From Sambucus nigra (taxonomy: Eukaryota; Streptophyta; Magnoliopsida; Dipsacales; Adoxaceae): a stretch of DNA of 64,000 nucleotides. Below the pieces are notes generated by a model. The model was not told the origin of the DNA. It worked only from the letters and a program-made list of their open reading frames with translations, and searched no databases. The stretch is taken from positions 398,806,561 through 398,870,560 of the forward strand of contig OX422208.1 in NCBI GenBank assembly GCA_949130495.1, read 5' to 3'. Shown one piece after another: positions 1 through 10,943 of the stretch. Both the position numbers and the translations under genes were made by a program. Within the stretch, counting starts at the first letter, position 1. Every line of letters starts with the position of its first letter.

Positions 1-1328
1 ACGAGTTACATTGGTCTCGTGTGAGGTGTTAGTACTTCTTACGGGATCGTTTGGGGGCTAGTTTGGGCTTTCACCCTTCAACAACTTTAAGGGCTTTTTT
101 TAAGCTTAATTGATATGTTTTCAAATTATCATCATATTCTCAAACTGGGAGACCCGTGACCATGCGGTCAGTTCGTACAAGTTACATTGGTCCCGTGCGA
201 GATGTTCGTGCCTCTTACGGGGCCTTTGGGGGCTGGTTTGGGTTTTCACCCACAAATGGCTTATTTTCAAGCCTAATTTACATTTATTGAAATTATCATC
301 ATATTCTCAAATAGGGAGAACCGCGATTACGCGGTCAGTTCATACAAGTTACATTGGTCCCGTACGAGGTGTTCGTGCCTCTTACGGGGCCGTTTGGGGA
401 CTGGTTTGGATTTTCACCCTCAAACAGCTTATTTTTAATCCTAATCTACGTATTTTGAAACTATCGTCAGATTCTTAAACGGGGAGACCCGCAACTACGC
501 GATCAGTTCGTACAAGTTACATTGGTCCCGTGCGAGGTTCTCGTGCCTCTTACGGCACCATTTGGGGGCTGGTTTGGATTTTCACCCTTTAAGGGCTTAT
601 TTTTAAGCTTAATCGATAAATTTTGACATTATCATCAAATTCTCAAACTGAGAGGCCCGTGACTGTGCCGTCAGTTCATACAAGTTATATTTGTCCCGTG
701 CGAGGTGTTCGTGCCTCTTACGTAGACATTTGGTAGATGGTTTGGGTTTTCACCCTTTAAGGGCTTGTTTTTAAGTTTAATTGATATATTTTGAAATTTT
801 CGTCATATTCTCAAATCAAGAGACCTGCGACTACGCGGTCAGTTCGTACAAGTTACATTGGTCCTGTGCGAGGTGTTTGTGCCTCTTACGGGATCGTTTG
901 GAGGCTTGTTTGGATTTTTACCCTCAAACGGCTTATTTTCAAGCCTAATTTATATATTTTGAAATTATTGTCATATTCTCAAATCGAGAGATCCGCGACT
1001 ACACGGTCAATTCATACAAGTTATATTGGTCCCGTATGAGGTGTTCATGCCTCTTGCGGAGCCATTTGGGGGCTGGTTTGGGTTTTCAATCTCAAACGGC
1101 TTATTTTTAAGCCTAATCTACGTATTTTGAAAGTATCGTCATATTCTCAAACGAGGAGACCCGCGACTACGCAGTCAGTTCGTACAAGTTACATTGGTCC
1201 CGTGTGAGGTGCCCGTGCCTCTTACGGGATCGTTTGGGGGCTAGTTTGGGTTTTCACCTTTTAACGACTTGTTTTTAAGCATAATCTAGATATTTTCAAA
1301 TTATCTTCATATTCTCAAACCGGGAAAT
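1..1328. repeat. 168-bp satellite array, about 8 monomers
   Basis: The word GTTACATTGG or a close variant recurs at 5, 181, 348, 516, 684, 852, 1020 and 1188. After the first step the spacing is 167-168 bp. Each monomer has a segment like GTCAGTTCGTACAAG, then CGTGCCTCTTACGG, a G-rich stretch and an AT-rich tail ending TATTCTCAAA. Monomers differ mainly by point changes. The array runs off the left edge and stops abruptly at 1328 inside a monomer. The length is near that of many plant centromeric or heterochromatic satellites, but nothing here shows centromere function. 168 is a multiple of three, so artificial open frames run through monomers. Confidence 0.93.
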
Positions 1329-1710
1329 AAATTTTTTGTTAAACGCATATGTTTTCTAATCTTTCTAGCTCGTTTAATAAGAACGAGAAATATTAGGGAG
1401 TGGGTGTACCTCTAGTTTATTAGTGAGAAATGGAATGTTATTGTGGGCGACCTATTAATCATACTTAGATGCCTCAATATCTTCCCCTCGTCCATAAGAC
1501 ACTTGCCAATTCAACATGAACTCACTCTGTCACCACCAACAATAGAGATTCCTAGAATTAAGAAAATAAACAAGTAATTACATTCAGACATCAGTGAACA
1601 ACTTGAGATCACTTTGATTTGTTAATTCACCACATCCAAAGGAAGTGGATTAACATGGAAGTGGTTCAAATCATAATAATTAAAGTGGCATAAACATAAA
1701 TAAAACCTTG
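1329..1710. other. AT-rich spacer between satellite and solo LTR A
   Basis: No coding potential, known repeat end or RNA gene is visible. It is the insertion-site flank of solo LTR A; its last five bases (GAAAG, 1711-1715 just after this interval) are the left target duplication. Confidence 0.5.
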
Positions 1711-1715
1711 GAAAG

Positions 1716-4418
1716 TGTGACAACCCGCTATCCGAAATAAAGGGTGGCCAGCCCTATACCCCGATAAAATAGGAAATCATGGATAATATCATCCTCAGCA
1801 TCACGACAATATACAAAGTATAAGGAATAACCACTCTATATTCCAGAAAACGGGTTATCAAAAACTTTGATTTGAAATAAAAAGGAAAACATTTTTAACA
1901 ACCCATCATAGAAATAGAGGGTGGAAACCCCCGCAAGCGCATATAAGAAATCCCGAAAGATACAAAGGACCGAATAAAACTTCGGTCAATACCATCCATA
2001 CAACATATATATAGCATCAAGTGTTACATAATAAATTTATTATACATTTACAACAGTCTGGGCAACATGCCCGAATAAACTGAACATAACTAGAAACATA
2101 AACAGAGGCGTCTACTCAAAATCCCGTGAAACCCGCACAATGTCACGGCTCCTCAAAAACATGTGGAAGGAAAAGGTCATTACGGGCGACCGTGCGGCGG
2201 AACACCTGAACGGATAATATAGATATACATATACAACAAGAAAAGGAAAACCGGTCAGGGCCGGGTATATGTGATCAATAGATAAATGACAAGTATGATA
2301 ATGATGCACAACTAAGCATGGATGATAGTCTAGCATGTTAACTGCATATAAGGAACTGAAACTGGTGAAGGACTACATAGAGTGAGATTCACAATAAAAC
2401 AGAATTAAAAGTGCTTATAAGCCTTTATCATCTTTAATCATATTTCAATTCAAATATTCATTTTCCATTCCTTATCAGGAATATAATTGACATCATGTGC
2501 TCTATATGGCACTAATCTCAATAACATGCTCTTTGCGGCATAGTTTTGCTCTATATGGCATTAATGTTCCATCGAGTCCAACTCGATAATTAGAATAGTC
2601 ATAATTATAAATATAACGCTTCTAAGACCGCCCGTCTGGGTTTCCCCACTGAGCGCGTCCCTAAATAATCATCATCTTCCAGGGCCTAACATAAGACAAC
2701 CTGGGATCCTATCGAAAGCGTCGGGAAGCGGCCATGAGCCTGCGTGGTAGCCAAGACCACACCCGGAATCTCCCTACCCCCGCAGAAAAACATACAACCA
2801 TAATTGCTCCCATGGCCTAGGACTATATCCACCCTGCATTCATTAGCCAGGGGGCTTCACCTAACGAGCGGACTTCCCTTAAGATGGTATTTAGAGAGGT
2901 GTGTAACATCCATTTTATTAATTTCCATTACATGATTAGTAAATTATCATTTACCTTATCAATTTCCCATTTTAATTAAAAGGGTATAAGTTAAATCGGG
3001 ACTATATGTAATTCGTACCGACCTAGCATCCTCAAAAGGAATTTAGACTCCAAAGTTATCCCCAAGGCCTATTTTAGGCTTTACTATAAATCATCAAGTC
3101 AAATCTAATTGAATTCTACAGTCTCTAAATTGACCTCAATAGATTCTAGACCGATATAAAACTACAAGACAAAAGTGATGCCTAAACATCACCTTAAATT
3201 CCACCTTGAATGAATCCTAGATGAACCCTTTCGAGTCTAGGATGTCGTCCCAACTCAACTAGAACTCTAATCCCTATGTTTACTTCATTTAAGAAGGTCC
3301 CTAATCAATAATCCTAAAGAAAAGGGGTTAAAAAATGAAAAAGAAAAATTTCAAAAAGTGCAGGGTTACCGAATCGATTCGCCCCCTTGGCCGAATCGAT
3401 TCGGCCAGAAAATTTGAGATTCTGCATAATAGCCGAATCGATTCGCTCAGAGGGCCGAATCGATTCGGTCTGAAAATCTGGGTTTCTGCATAACTGCCGA
3501 ATCGATTCGGATAAATTCCGAATCGATTCGATCAACAAGACCTGGGCACTGGAACTAACCGAATCGATTCGCCCAGGGGGCCGAATCGATTCGGGCCTGC
3601 GATTTTGCCAAGAAATGGCTATGGAGTCTTGGACTCCATTTTCTACCCAAACCCAAATTTCTCCAAACCAAACTCATATACCAACATTCTAAAACATCAA
3701 AGATGCTATTGATCATCTTCAAACCCCATGAATCAACTTAGAGTAAATCAAAACCCAAAATGCATAAGAAAACCCTAAGTTCTCTAAACTAAAATCAATA
3801 CACCATTAACATAACAAGTCATCTATCTCAAGACACAATTTAGCAAGTAAAAACTTGCCTTGATTCAGCAAATATGCAGTTTCCTTGGTGTAGTAGCAAT
3901 CTCTCTCAATCTCCAAAGCTTTCTCTCCACTTCTCTCTTACTCTCTTAGGTTTAGGAAGGGATTTTGGGGAAAAATTAGAAGACTTATGGCATAAATCGT
4001 TACTTAAGGTAAATGCCCCACTTAATTAATCAAAAGTGTGATAAAATCATACGCAATAGCATAATTAAGGCACAACCAGTCAAAAATGCCCAAAACTATA
4101 AAATACAATATGGTACATTATTTGACAATTTCGCACGTTCCGGAATCAACTGCAACCTCAAAATTATCATTTGGACATTTTAAAATTCAATTTAGGTTCC
4201 GGTCTCATAATTAAGCCAAATATCATTTTATATTCAGATGATATTAATAAGCATGACATAGCAATATTTTCCCATAATTATGATATGTATGCAACCTCAT
4301 AATAAATATCAACTTATCTACATTGAATTTACATTCAAATCATAACCCAACACTTGGTTCCAATTACTATACTAAGTAATTACTATAAAATACGGTCTCA
4401 TAAGCGAGGGTTATTACA
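1716..4418 (-). mobile_element. Solo LTR A, Tekay/Del-like Ty3/gypsy
   Basis: The interval begins TGTGACAACCC and ends GGGTTATTACA, the TG...CA form of chromovirus LTRs. It is flanked by identical 5-bp duplications GAAAG at 1711-1715 and 4419-4423, with no internal region or second LTR, so it is a solo LTR left by LTR-LTR recombination. Orientation is inferred from LTR D at 56651-61240: read on the minus strand, A and D share a GGCAAGT...CTTGC hairpin (3843-3858 here) and, near their 3-prime ends, a GGCTCTGGCC-like segment followed by TGTATATGTAT. The palindromic box cluster at 3371-3592 lies about 0.8-1.0 kb from the LTR 5-prime end. Confidence 0.88.
3371..3592. repeat. Cluster of eight GAATCGATTC palindromes (solo LTR A)
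   Basis: The perfect 10-bp palindrome GAATCGATTC, often extended to CCGAATCGATTCGG, starts at 3371, 3393, 3435, 3457, 3499, 3520, 3561 and 3583. The steps are 22, 42, 22, 42, 21, 41 and 22 bp. The boxes thus form four pairs on a 62-64 bp repeat, and every step is close to two or four turns of B-DNA. Spacer sequence varies more than the boxes. Function is unknown; dimer-binding sites or paired RNA stems are both possible. Confidence 0.93.
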
Positions 4419-4423
4419 GAAAG

Positions 4424-6540
4424 TTCAACGGGATAATCATAAAAATAAAATATAATTCCTACATAAAAGAAACAAACATAGAGCATAAAATGTCTATGCT
4501 CAGTGTATATATCAAAAGTATAATCATACGTACTTTTTTTACCATAAAAGACTTCATAATCAAAATGTGACTATGAAGAGTTAGCACAATAACTTTCAAG
4601 TACCATCCAGCACCTCCAATCTGGTACGAAAAAATGAATCAAGAATCGTACAAAGGTTAGGCTAAGTTCAAACCAAAATTACATTCCATACATTGTAAAT
4701 CAACAAAGAATGAGAACCCAAAACATTAAATATTGAGAATGAGATATCATACCTACTAGATTCGGGTAACATATATTAGATATGAAGTAACCAAAGTTAG
4801 ATCTGTAAACAAAAAACATGTTAGATCTAAAAAAATGCTTCCCCAAATATGAAACTAAAAATTAAAACCCCAGATTTAATAATTAACACCCAAATACCCA
4901 GATTACTTGAACTCGATAGAATGATGAAGACAGGGGATTTTAAAAAGAGGAGGCGTAAGGGTTTAAGTGATAGAGAAATCTTAAAGGAGAGAGAGTGTGT
5001 GCAGTGGAGGAGGGGAGAATAAAAGAGGCGGATGGGTGAGAAGAGGAGAGTGCGTGTAGGGTTTCTATTGTGAGATTCTTAGATTGTAAGTTTGCCATGT
5101 CATAAATATCACCTTATAACATGTCACAATGTGACACCCTTAGATTGCCTTATTTGGTTAAGAAAAATAAGTAGATAACAAAGATAATAAATTAAACAAA
5201 TTTCAAGTGTATAAAAAACATATAAACAAAGTCCTTGATTTTAAGAAACCCGAAATACAATTGTGAACCATAATTTTTTTTATAAACTACATTAAACTAT
5301 CTAAACCCATATTTTTCTTGACCCAATAAACTCTAAATTTAACCTAACATCTAAAAATACCTTCTCTTTCGTCCATGTCAAATTTGGGAGCCCTCTTATT
5401 TAAAATTAAATTAATAATTATATACAAACAACTACCCACATCTTTATCGGCACACCCACGTTGATCTGTAATCAAACCAATTAGTCTACACATACAAATA
5501 AATAAACACACAAACCTTCTCACACACACACATGCACATATACACACACATTTATTGTCTATAAGTGAAATTTAATTAACTTTCTTAGTCCTTTGTGTTG
5601 AAAAATTACCAAGCATTAATCATCCAAATATATGAATCGTTTGATTTTAGTTTGGAGATAAAAATTGAAGAGATTTTTGGTTGAATTAGATCTGGAGTTA
5701 TACGAAATAAAAAAAGAAGTTGTTCGTCTCTGCCTTTGCCAACTTTTTTGGGTGGGGGAGGGGGAATTATGTGTGTGTATATAGAACTGTAACTGAAACT
5801 TTACAAGAACAAGAGGGTAACCCTCGAAACTGAGAAGCCAGAGGGGCATAACCCAAAGGCCAACAAAAAAAAAAGGGTGGGGCAAACCCCACCAAAAACA
5901 TCAAAGCAGGGAAGGCAACCAAACATGGCCGAATTAAGGGCAGAAAAAAATAGCAGCCCCGCAAAGAAGTCTGGGACACACCAAATGTGGAAACACCGAC
6001 ACCAAACCACAGAAGACCAACCACCAGCAAAACAAAGGGCGAACAACCAGACTCACAAAGATGAACGGCACACAAGACCGGAAACGGACGTAACATTGGG
6101 AAACCCAAACAAACAATCGTCGAACGTCCCAAGCACCACAACTGGAGCAAAACCCCATTGGCAACAATCATTTACCAACGAACACAGAAAAGACCCAACC
6201 AAGCTCAAACGGAGCAATGTCAGGGATGCTCCACTAGGGAGTAACTTACACTCCAAAATACACATCAACAAACAGAGCAACAGACCTACACACCAACAAA
6301 CAGATCTACAAATCCTGTAAAAACAATCTTATAATAAGAACCCCAAATACGAAAAAAAATCCCTTTTTTGACATCCAAATTGAAGATATATTTACTTTCG
6401 AAGAGAGTACCTTTCAGATGTAGTCGGTGGTGAGGGCGGCAACATGGAGTAGAGGCGTCGGAGAGACAACGAGCACAATGTGCCGGAGGGGTGAGAGCGG
6501 GAATGAGGAGAGAGAGTGAAAAAGACTTATGTTTCTCTAA
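4424..6540. other. Spacer without recognised gene; probable CACTA interior
   Basis: No protein family is recognisable on either strand. A 147-codon plus-strand frame (5877-6320) and a 134-codon minus-strand frame (5767-6171) overlap and neither resembles a known protein. Purine-rich stretches lie near 4940-5060 and 6400-6530. The segment abuts the CACTA terminus at 6541-6729 and may be that element's interior, but the opposite terminal repeat was not found. Confidence 0.35.
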
Positions 6541-6729
6541 TCTTTTTTTTGGTATTATATATTTTAGTAAGTGTAATCAATTTTGGCACACTTTAAAACA
6601 ATGTCTAATTTTGGCACTGTTTTAAAGTGTGCCAAATTGCAATTAAACCGTGCCAAAATTTGGCACAGTTTTAAACTGTGCTAGATTATTAATATCAAGG
6701 TGTGCCAAATTACTGTTTTTGGTGTAGTG
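6541..6729 (-). mobile_element. CACTA (En/Spm) terminus with subterminal repeats
   Basis: Read on the minus strand the segment starts CACTACACCAAAAACAG at 6729, the classic CACTA terminal inverted repeat. Behind it the subterminal motif TTTGGCACAGTTTTAAA recurs four to five times in both orientations between 6570 and 6715, as expected for transposase-binding subterminal repeats. The sequence right of 6729 (TTTAAACGGTGGCTTT) matches that at about 10351 in the neighbouring copia remnant, so the CACTA element landed inside copia remnant 2. The partner terminus was not found leftwards, so it is truncated or lies outside the window. Confidence 0.75.
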
Positions 6730-7417
6730 TTTAAACGGTGGCTTTATCATAAAGGATAAATTATAATCTTTTGTATCCCTTCACCATTTTCGAACAAAGC
6801 ACACAAACTCACAAACGGCTCTTACATGCATAACTTTCTTATCAAGTTTTATCGCGCTTGGTTCGTTTTAAGGACAGGATTGAAGTGAAAACACCCAACC
6901 AACATGTGATAAGACAAGAACAATAATCAAAAAAATCCGTGCACGTGTGCAATAAAGGGAATCATGAGTCAAACATGTACGAAGTAACACTTAATTACAT
7001 CTTAATGACTCCAAACATTATAAAGCACATGGATGAATTGACCTATTATCTCAAAACACTATCAAATAGTCACATAAAAAAATGGAATGATGTTGTAACT
7101 CGATCATCCTAAGTGTCCATCCATAAAAGGTGCAAACCAAATAAAAAATCTTTTTGGGATTTTCAAAAATTTTATTAAAATAAAATCTTTTTGTATTTTT
7201 CAAAAATTTTCAAAAATAAAAATCTAATACAAAAAATACATGTCATTACACTAGCAAATATATATCATGAAATCACAACTAGTGTATGAAAAACATGCAA
7301 ACACAATCATCTATATGATATGGCAAGAGAAGAATCATGTGCAAGCAAACAGGAATGAACTTGTCCAAAATTTAGTGCCTCTAAAAGTGATTTCCTAACC
7401 CAAATAGATGTGAAACA

Positions 7418-8150
7418 TCATGTGGGCGATTTAGGAACCAAGAGAACACTAGACATAAAATTCCTAGGACTTTTTCCAAGATCAAAACAAAAAAGCCTAA
7501 GGTGACCTTTCCTACCACAATATGAACATGTGTAAACGGGTGGAATGACACTTATGGGTTCACCTTTTCTAACATCCTTGGGAACGGTTGACCCTCTAAA
7601 ATTAATAATGGTTTTGGCTTTAGCACTAGAAGCATGAGAACAAGATGAGCCATGACCATTAGTATCAAACCTACTCGAGTCTGTCAAATCATTTTTTAAC
7701 CTTAAATTTTTTTTACTCAAGCAAAGAATTAGACTCTTCCAATTTAAGGGACGCCTTTTTCAAATTTTTAACAATTCCGAAAAGCGTATCTCTCTCTCCC
7801 TCAATCAAAGAAAACTTTTCCCTAAGAGTCTCTTCAAATGCCACAAACTCATTGATTAAAATATTTTTGTCATCTTTGTCATAAACACAAACCATCGAAT
7901 TTTTAAGGTCCTATAATTCTTTTTCTAAAAATAGGACCCTATCATCACTTTCCTTCTTGGAATATTTTAAAGAAACAAAGTCATGGTCTAAGAAAACAAA
8001 TTTTTCACGATAAAAATCTCTTTGATTTTGAACCATGTACAAAAGATCCATCGCGGATTTAAAACGAGAATTTTCTTTTTCCAAAACTTTAATTATTTTG
8101 CAAAGTTTCAAATTCAAAAGTTTTAATTTTTAGCATTGTCGTGAACTTTT
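7418..8150 (-). pseudogene. Sirevirus-like copia gag remnant 2 (C-terminal half)
   Basis: Three consecutive minus-strand frames (7911-8117, 7713-7895, 7418-7720) read as one broken protein. The first two are lysine- and glutamate-rich with heptad character, fitting the coiled coil of Sirevirus Gag. The last has a CCHC zinc knuckle, CSYCGRKGHLRLFC, ending at the position of the gag-pol junction (LVPKSP followed by a stop). No protease, integrase or RT follows: the next 680 bp are AT-rich and match the non-coding segment after gag remnant 1. The capsid-like N-terminal part present in remnant 1 is missing here. At least two frameshifts are needed to join the pieces. Confidence 0.72.
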
Positions 8151-8285
8151 TCAAAAATAGGCTCCTCATTAGATGGGCGTTCCATTGGAAACATTGCGAT
8201 TTTTCATAAAACTGATTTTAAAAAAAAATCAATATCACACAAATTTTTGCGAAAAATAGGAATACGTGATAATTTAGCGTAACCC

Positions 8286-8482
8286 GCTCTGATACCAATT
8301 TGACAACGTGAGAAGTCAAATTGTATAAAAAAAATCCTTGAAAAATCAGGATCATGCGATCAATTAGAGTAACCCGCTCTAATACCAATTTGACGACGTG
8401 AGAAGTCAAATTGTATCAAAAAAAATAAATCATTGAAAAATCAGGATCACACGATAAATTAGCGTAACCCGCTTTAATACCA
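8286..8482 (-). promoter_or_regulatory. Triplicated primer binding site for tRNA-iMet
   Basis: On the minus strand TGGTATCAGAGC, the exact complement of the 3-prime end of plant initiator tRNA-Met, lies at 8286-8297. Variants TGGTATTAGAGC (8376-8387) and TGGTATTAAAGC (8471-8482) follow. The three are embedded in a 90-95 bp tandem repeat that also contains TCAAATTG and AAAATCAGGATCA segments. The copy at 8471 is the one directly next to the LTR edge at 8486. Only the copy at 8286 is a perfect match. Confidence 0.8.
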
Positions 8483-8485
8483 ATT

Positions 8486-9489
8486 TGTAAAATGTAATAA
8501 AGGCGGTGTGTGACATCAATTTAAATTAATTCGCAAGTTTTCAAGTAAACCTTATTTAATTAGAGTCTATTTTTAAACAAAATAATTCAGCCCCTAAACA
8601 TGTATCTATAAATCATTCAACCCATGCATGAAAAAATAAAGACGACCGATTCAGGAAAAAAAACCTTTCGGGTAAAACCTTTTATAAACACTTTGAAGAA
8701 TTCACAAGACCTTTGACTTACATACAACCTGATAATCGCCCACAAGTGTATAATGCACAGTGCCTTTAGCAAACCTACGAGAGATAATTAAATACCCTCC
8801 AGGTGTTGATTCGTCGTCTTCGGCTCGTCCACACGCAAAATAACTACGCTCGGTATCCACCGATCAAATATGGAGATGCCTTCTCCACAGAGGTTGAACT
8901 AAAGCAAAGTATTGTTCTTGAGCACCAAAATAGTTCACTAAAGCATATGGGAGTTTTGTGAATTGAAAACAAAAAGGGATTAAACCTTAAAAGAAGAAGT
9001 TAAAAAGGATTCTGCAAATCGTAGTTTTTCTGTTCTGTAAAACGCTGGGACTTCTTAATGAAAATGAAACCATTTAATGAGTATTTATACAAAATCGCGC
9101 TGCCTCAAAAAATATGCTCGTTCGAACGAGATAGTAGTCTCGCACAAACGACTTATAGACGTCATTCAAATGACATCTCGCGACATCCAATGTCGCTCAA
9201 AAGAGATGGCTATCTCGCTTGAACGACCTGGGCATCAAAATCGAGGTACACTCCAACACTTAGAAAAAAATACTCATTCTTAAATTTGACGAAAAGGTCC
9301 GCTCCTAAACTTAGAAAATATTTTGTTTAAATATCCCAAAAGCTCTAAGTGGGAAGTTAAGGTATTTAAAACAAAACCTTACCAAAGTAAACTTCGCGGA
9401 GTCCTTTTGATCAAGAACGTGATATTCGAATCCGTCTTTGATGCTTGAATGTTCTTAAAAGCTCTTCGACGGTGTAGCCGTATATGACA
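8486..9489 (-). mobile_element. LTR of copia remnant 2
   Basis: The left edge is fixed by the adjacent PBS: three bases separate PBS and LTR, exactly as in remnant 1. On the minus strand the LTR starts TGTCATATACGG (tentative, at 9489) and ends TTTTACA at 8486. A TATA box (TATAAATACTC, minus strand) lies near 9082-9090 and the palindromic box cluster at 9117-9227 sits directly upstream of it. A segment like CTCGGTATCCACCGAT is shared with LTR 1 (CTCGGTGTCCACCGAT), so the two LTRs are related but different families or subfamilies. The upstream boundary is the weak point. Confidence 0.6.
9117..9227. repeat. Cluster of CTCGTTCGAACGAG-like boxes (copia LTR 2)
   Basis: The perfect 14-bp palindrome CTCGTTCGAACGAG is at 9117-9130. 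Degenerate relatives follow at 9139-9152 (CTCGCACAAACGAC), 9161-9174 (GTCATTCAAATGAC, arms still complementary), 9192-9205 and 9214-9227 (CTCGCTTGAACGAC). Centre-to-centre steps are 22, 22, 31 and 22 bp. An extra palindromic word, GACATCCAATGTCG, occupies 9182-9195 inside the longer gap. The cluster lies about 30 bp upstream of the minus-strand TATA box. Confidence 0.8.
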
Positions 9490-10943
9490 TACTAAATTGA
9501 TAACAGACTTATAAAAATATGTCCTTACATCAACAATATCAAATATGTAGTTAGAAAACAGTAATCACACTATTTGAATAAGCAATCTTCGAAGGTGTGA
9601 CTTAACCATCAGGTGCAGAAAAATATCAAATCTATCAAATTAAACTGCATTAACAGAAACTCAGTAGTAACCAGCAGTACCAAAATATATAATTATAAGA
9701 ACCAGGGTACTGAAATAGCATGAAAACCGAATTCCAGACTGGTTGCTCAAACTAGTAAGCAATGTGCCTCGAATGAGAAAGGATTCTCGTGAGAAAGCTT
9801 TGCGCGACACATGATTGTTGCTCAAATAAGAAAATGAAATTCTCACATCCACTCCAGAAAATCAAACATTTTTGCCTAGTGAAAATTTTTTGTGAAGAAA
9901 CTGACTGGAAGGAGAAAAAACTGCAAAACAATAGCAAAAACTACAAAAGCAATATGAGTTACATTCTAACATAGTACCGATGTGCTCAAACATGAACATG
10001 GAATGTATAGGCGTGAACTACAACAAATGAATCACAATTCTAACACATCAAAATGATCAAGAAGCTCTAATTGATAACTATAAGTCATCAAAATTTATTT
10101 TAACCATATGTGATAATTAAGGTGTGAGACAATCAATGATGCACACAAATTCGAAATTTTGATGATTCTACAAACAATAGCGTCATGATACGATTTTTCA
10201 ACGTTAGGATTCATGCTGCAAACTCGTTTAATTTATCCATCCAAACTCCCTCAAATATATCATATTTTTCTTTTGGAATGGACATAAACTAATTTTGCCC
10301 ATTTTGGCATATGATTATATTTATTGCCTTTAATTTTTTTTCGGGTCTTTTAAACGGTGACTTTCACGACGACTCAACTTTTCACTCTCGTAGCCCTTTC
10401 CCATGAACACTCATCATTTTTTTAATTTCAATCCTCACAGTGAACGGTTCTTACATGCACAGCTGCTCTATATGTCTACTTACGCATAGATGACAAAATT
10501 GAGATAAGAATGCCTCACCAAACTCACATATGCAAGAGATGTCAAACATCCATATAAACTCGTGCATGGATGCAAAAATGGCATATATACAAAGTCGAAT
10601 CAAAATGCATATCAACTTCAAATCAACCCCATAATATAATGGTTGAGATCATTCTAAGCATCAATAATTATGACAAAATAAAGAATATTTTTTGGTTTTT
10701 TATCATATTTAGACTCAAATAAATGCAAAATCTTTTTGTATTTTGTCAAAAATATTTGTATTTTTCAAATAAGACTCAATAAATGAAAAATATCATACAA
10801 AATGAGACACATGTCATAACTTCAGCAAGATATAAATCATGATGTAAAGACTAGCATATGACAAACACGGTAACACAGTCATCCTTTAGATCTATCCTAG
10901 GAAGAATCAAGTGCAACCAAATGTGAACCACGACGTTTTAGTC
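9490..10943. other. Non-coding stretch downstream of gag remnant 1
   Basis: 10350-10940 matches 6735-7417, the segment after gag remnant 2. Both contain a TTTTAAACGGTG-like start, an ATCTTTTTGTATTTT segment and an ACATGTCAT...AATCATGATG-like segment. It is therefore a conserved non-coding part of this copia family and not pol. 9490-10350 shows nothing recognisable and no frame resembling a protein. Confidence 0.5.

Noticed and set aside
110..1039. Open frames of 82-122 codons with a repeated motif
   Set aside because: They arise because the 168-bp satellite monomer is a multiple of three; no start, codon bias or family match supports a protein.
3314..3538. Minus-strand frame repeating ESIR and RIDS
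   Set aside because: It is the translation of the palindromic GAATCGATTC boxes in a non-coding LTR; the same pattern appears at 19669-19878.
3371..3592. CRISPR-like look: short palindromic repeats with spacers
   Set aside because: Repeat units are 10-14 bp with 11-12 bp spacers, lie in LTRs of a plant genome and have no cas genes.
5767..6320. Overlapping frames of 134 codons (minus) and 147 codons (plus)
   Set aside because: Neither shows a recognisable domain; one is lysine/glutamine-rich and the other its hydrophobic complement, as expected for an antisense pair in biased sequence. A LINE 3-prime tail was considered but no LINE protein is present.
8286..8482. tRNA-Met gene pieces
   Set aside because: Only the 12-base complement of the tRNA end is present, next to LTR edges, so these are primer binding sites.
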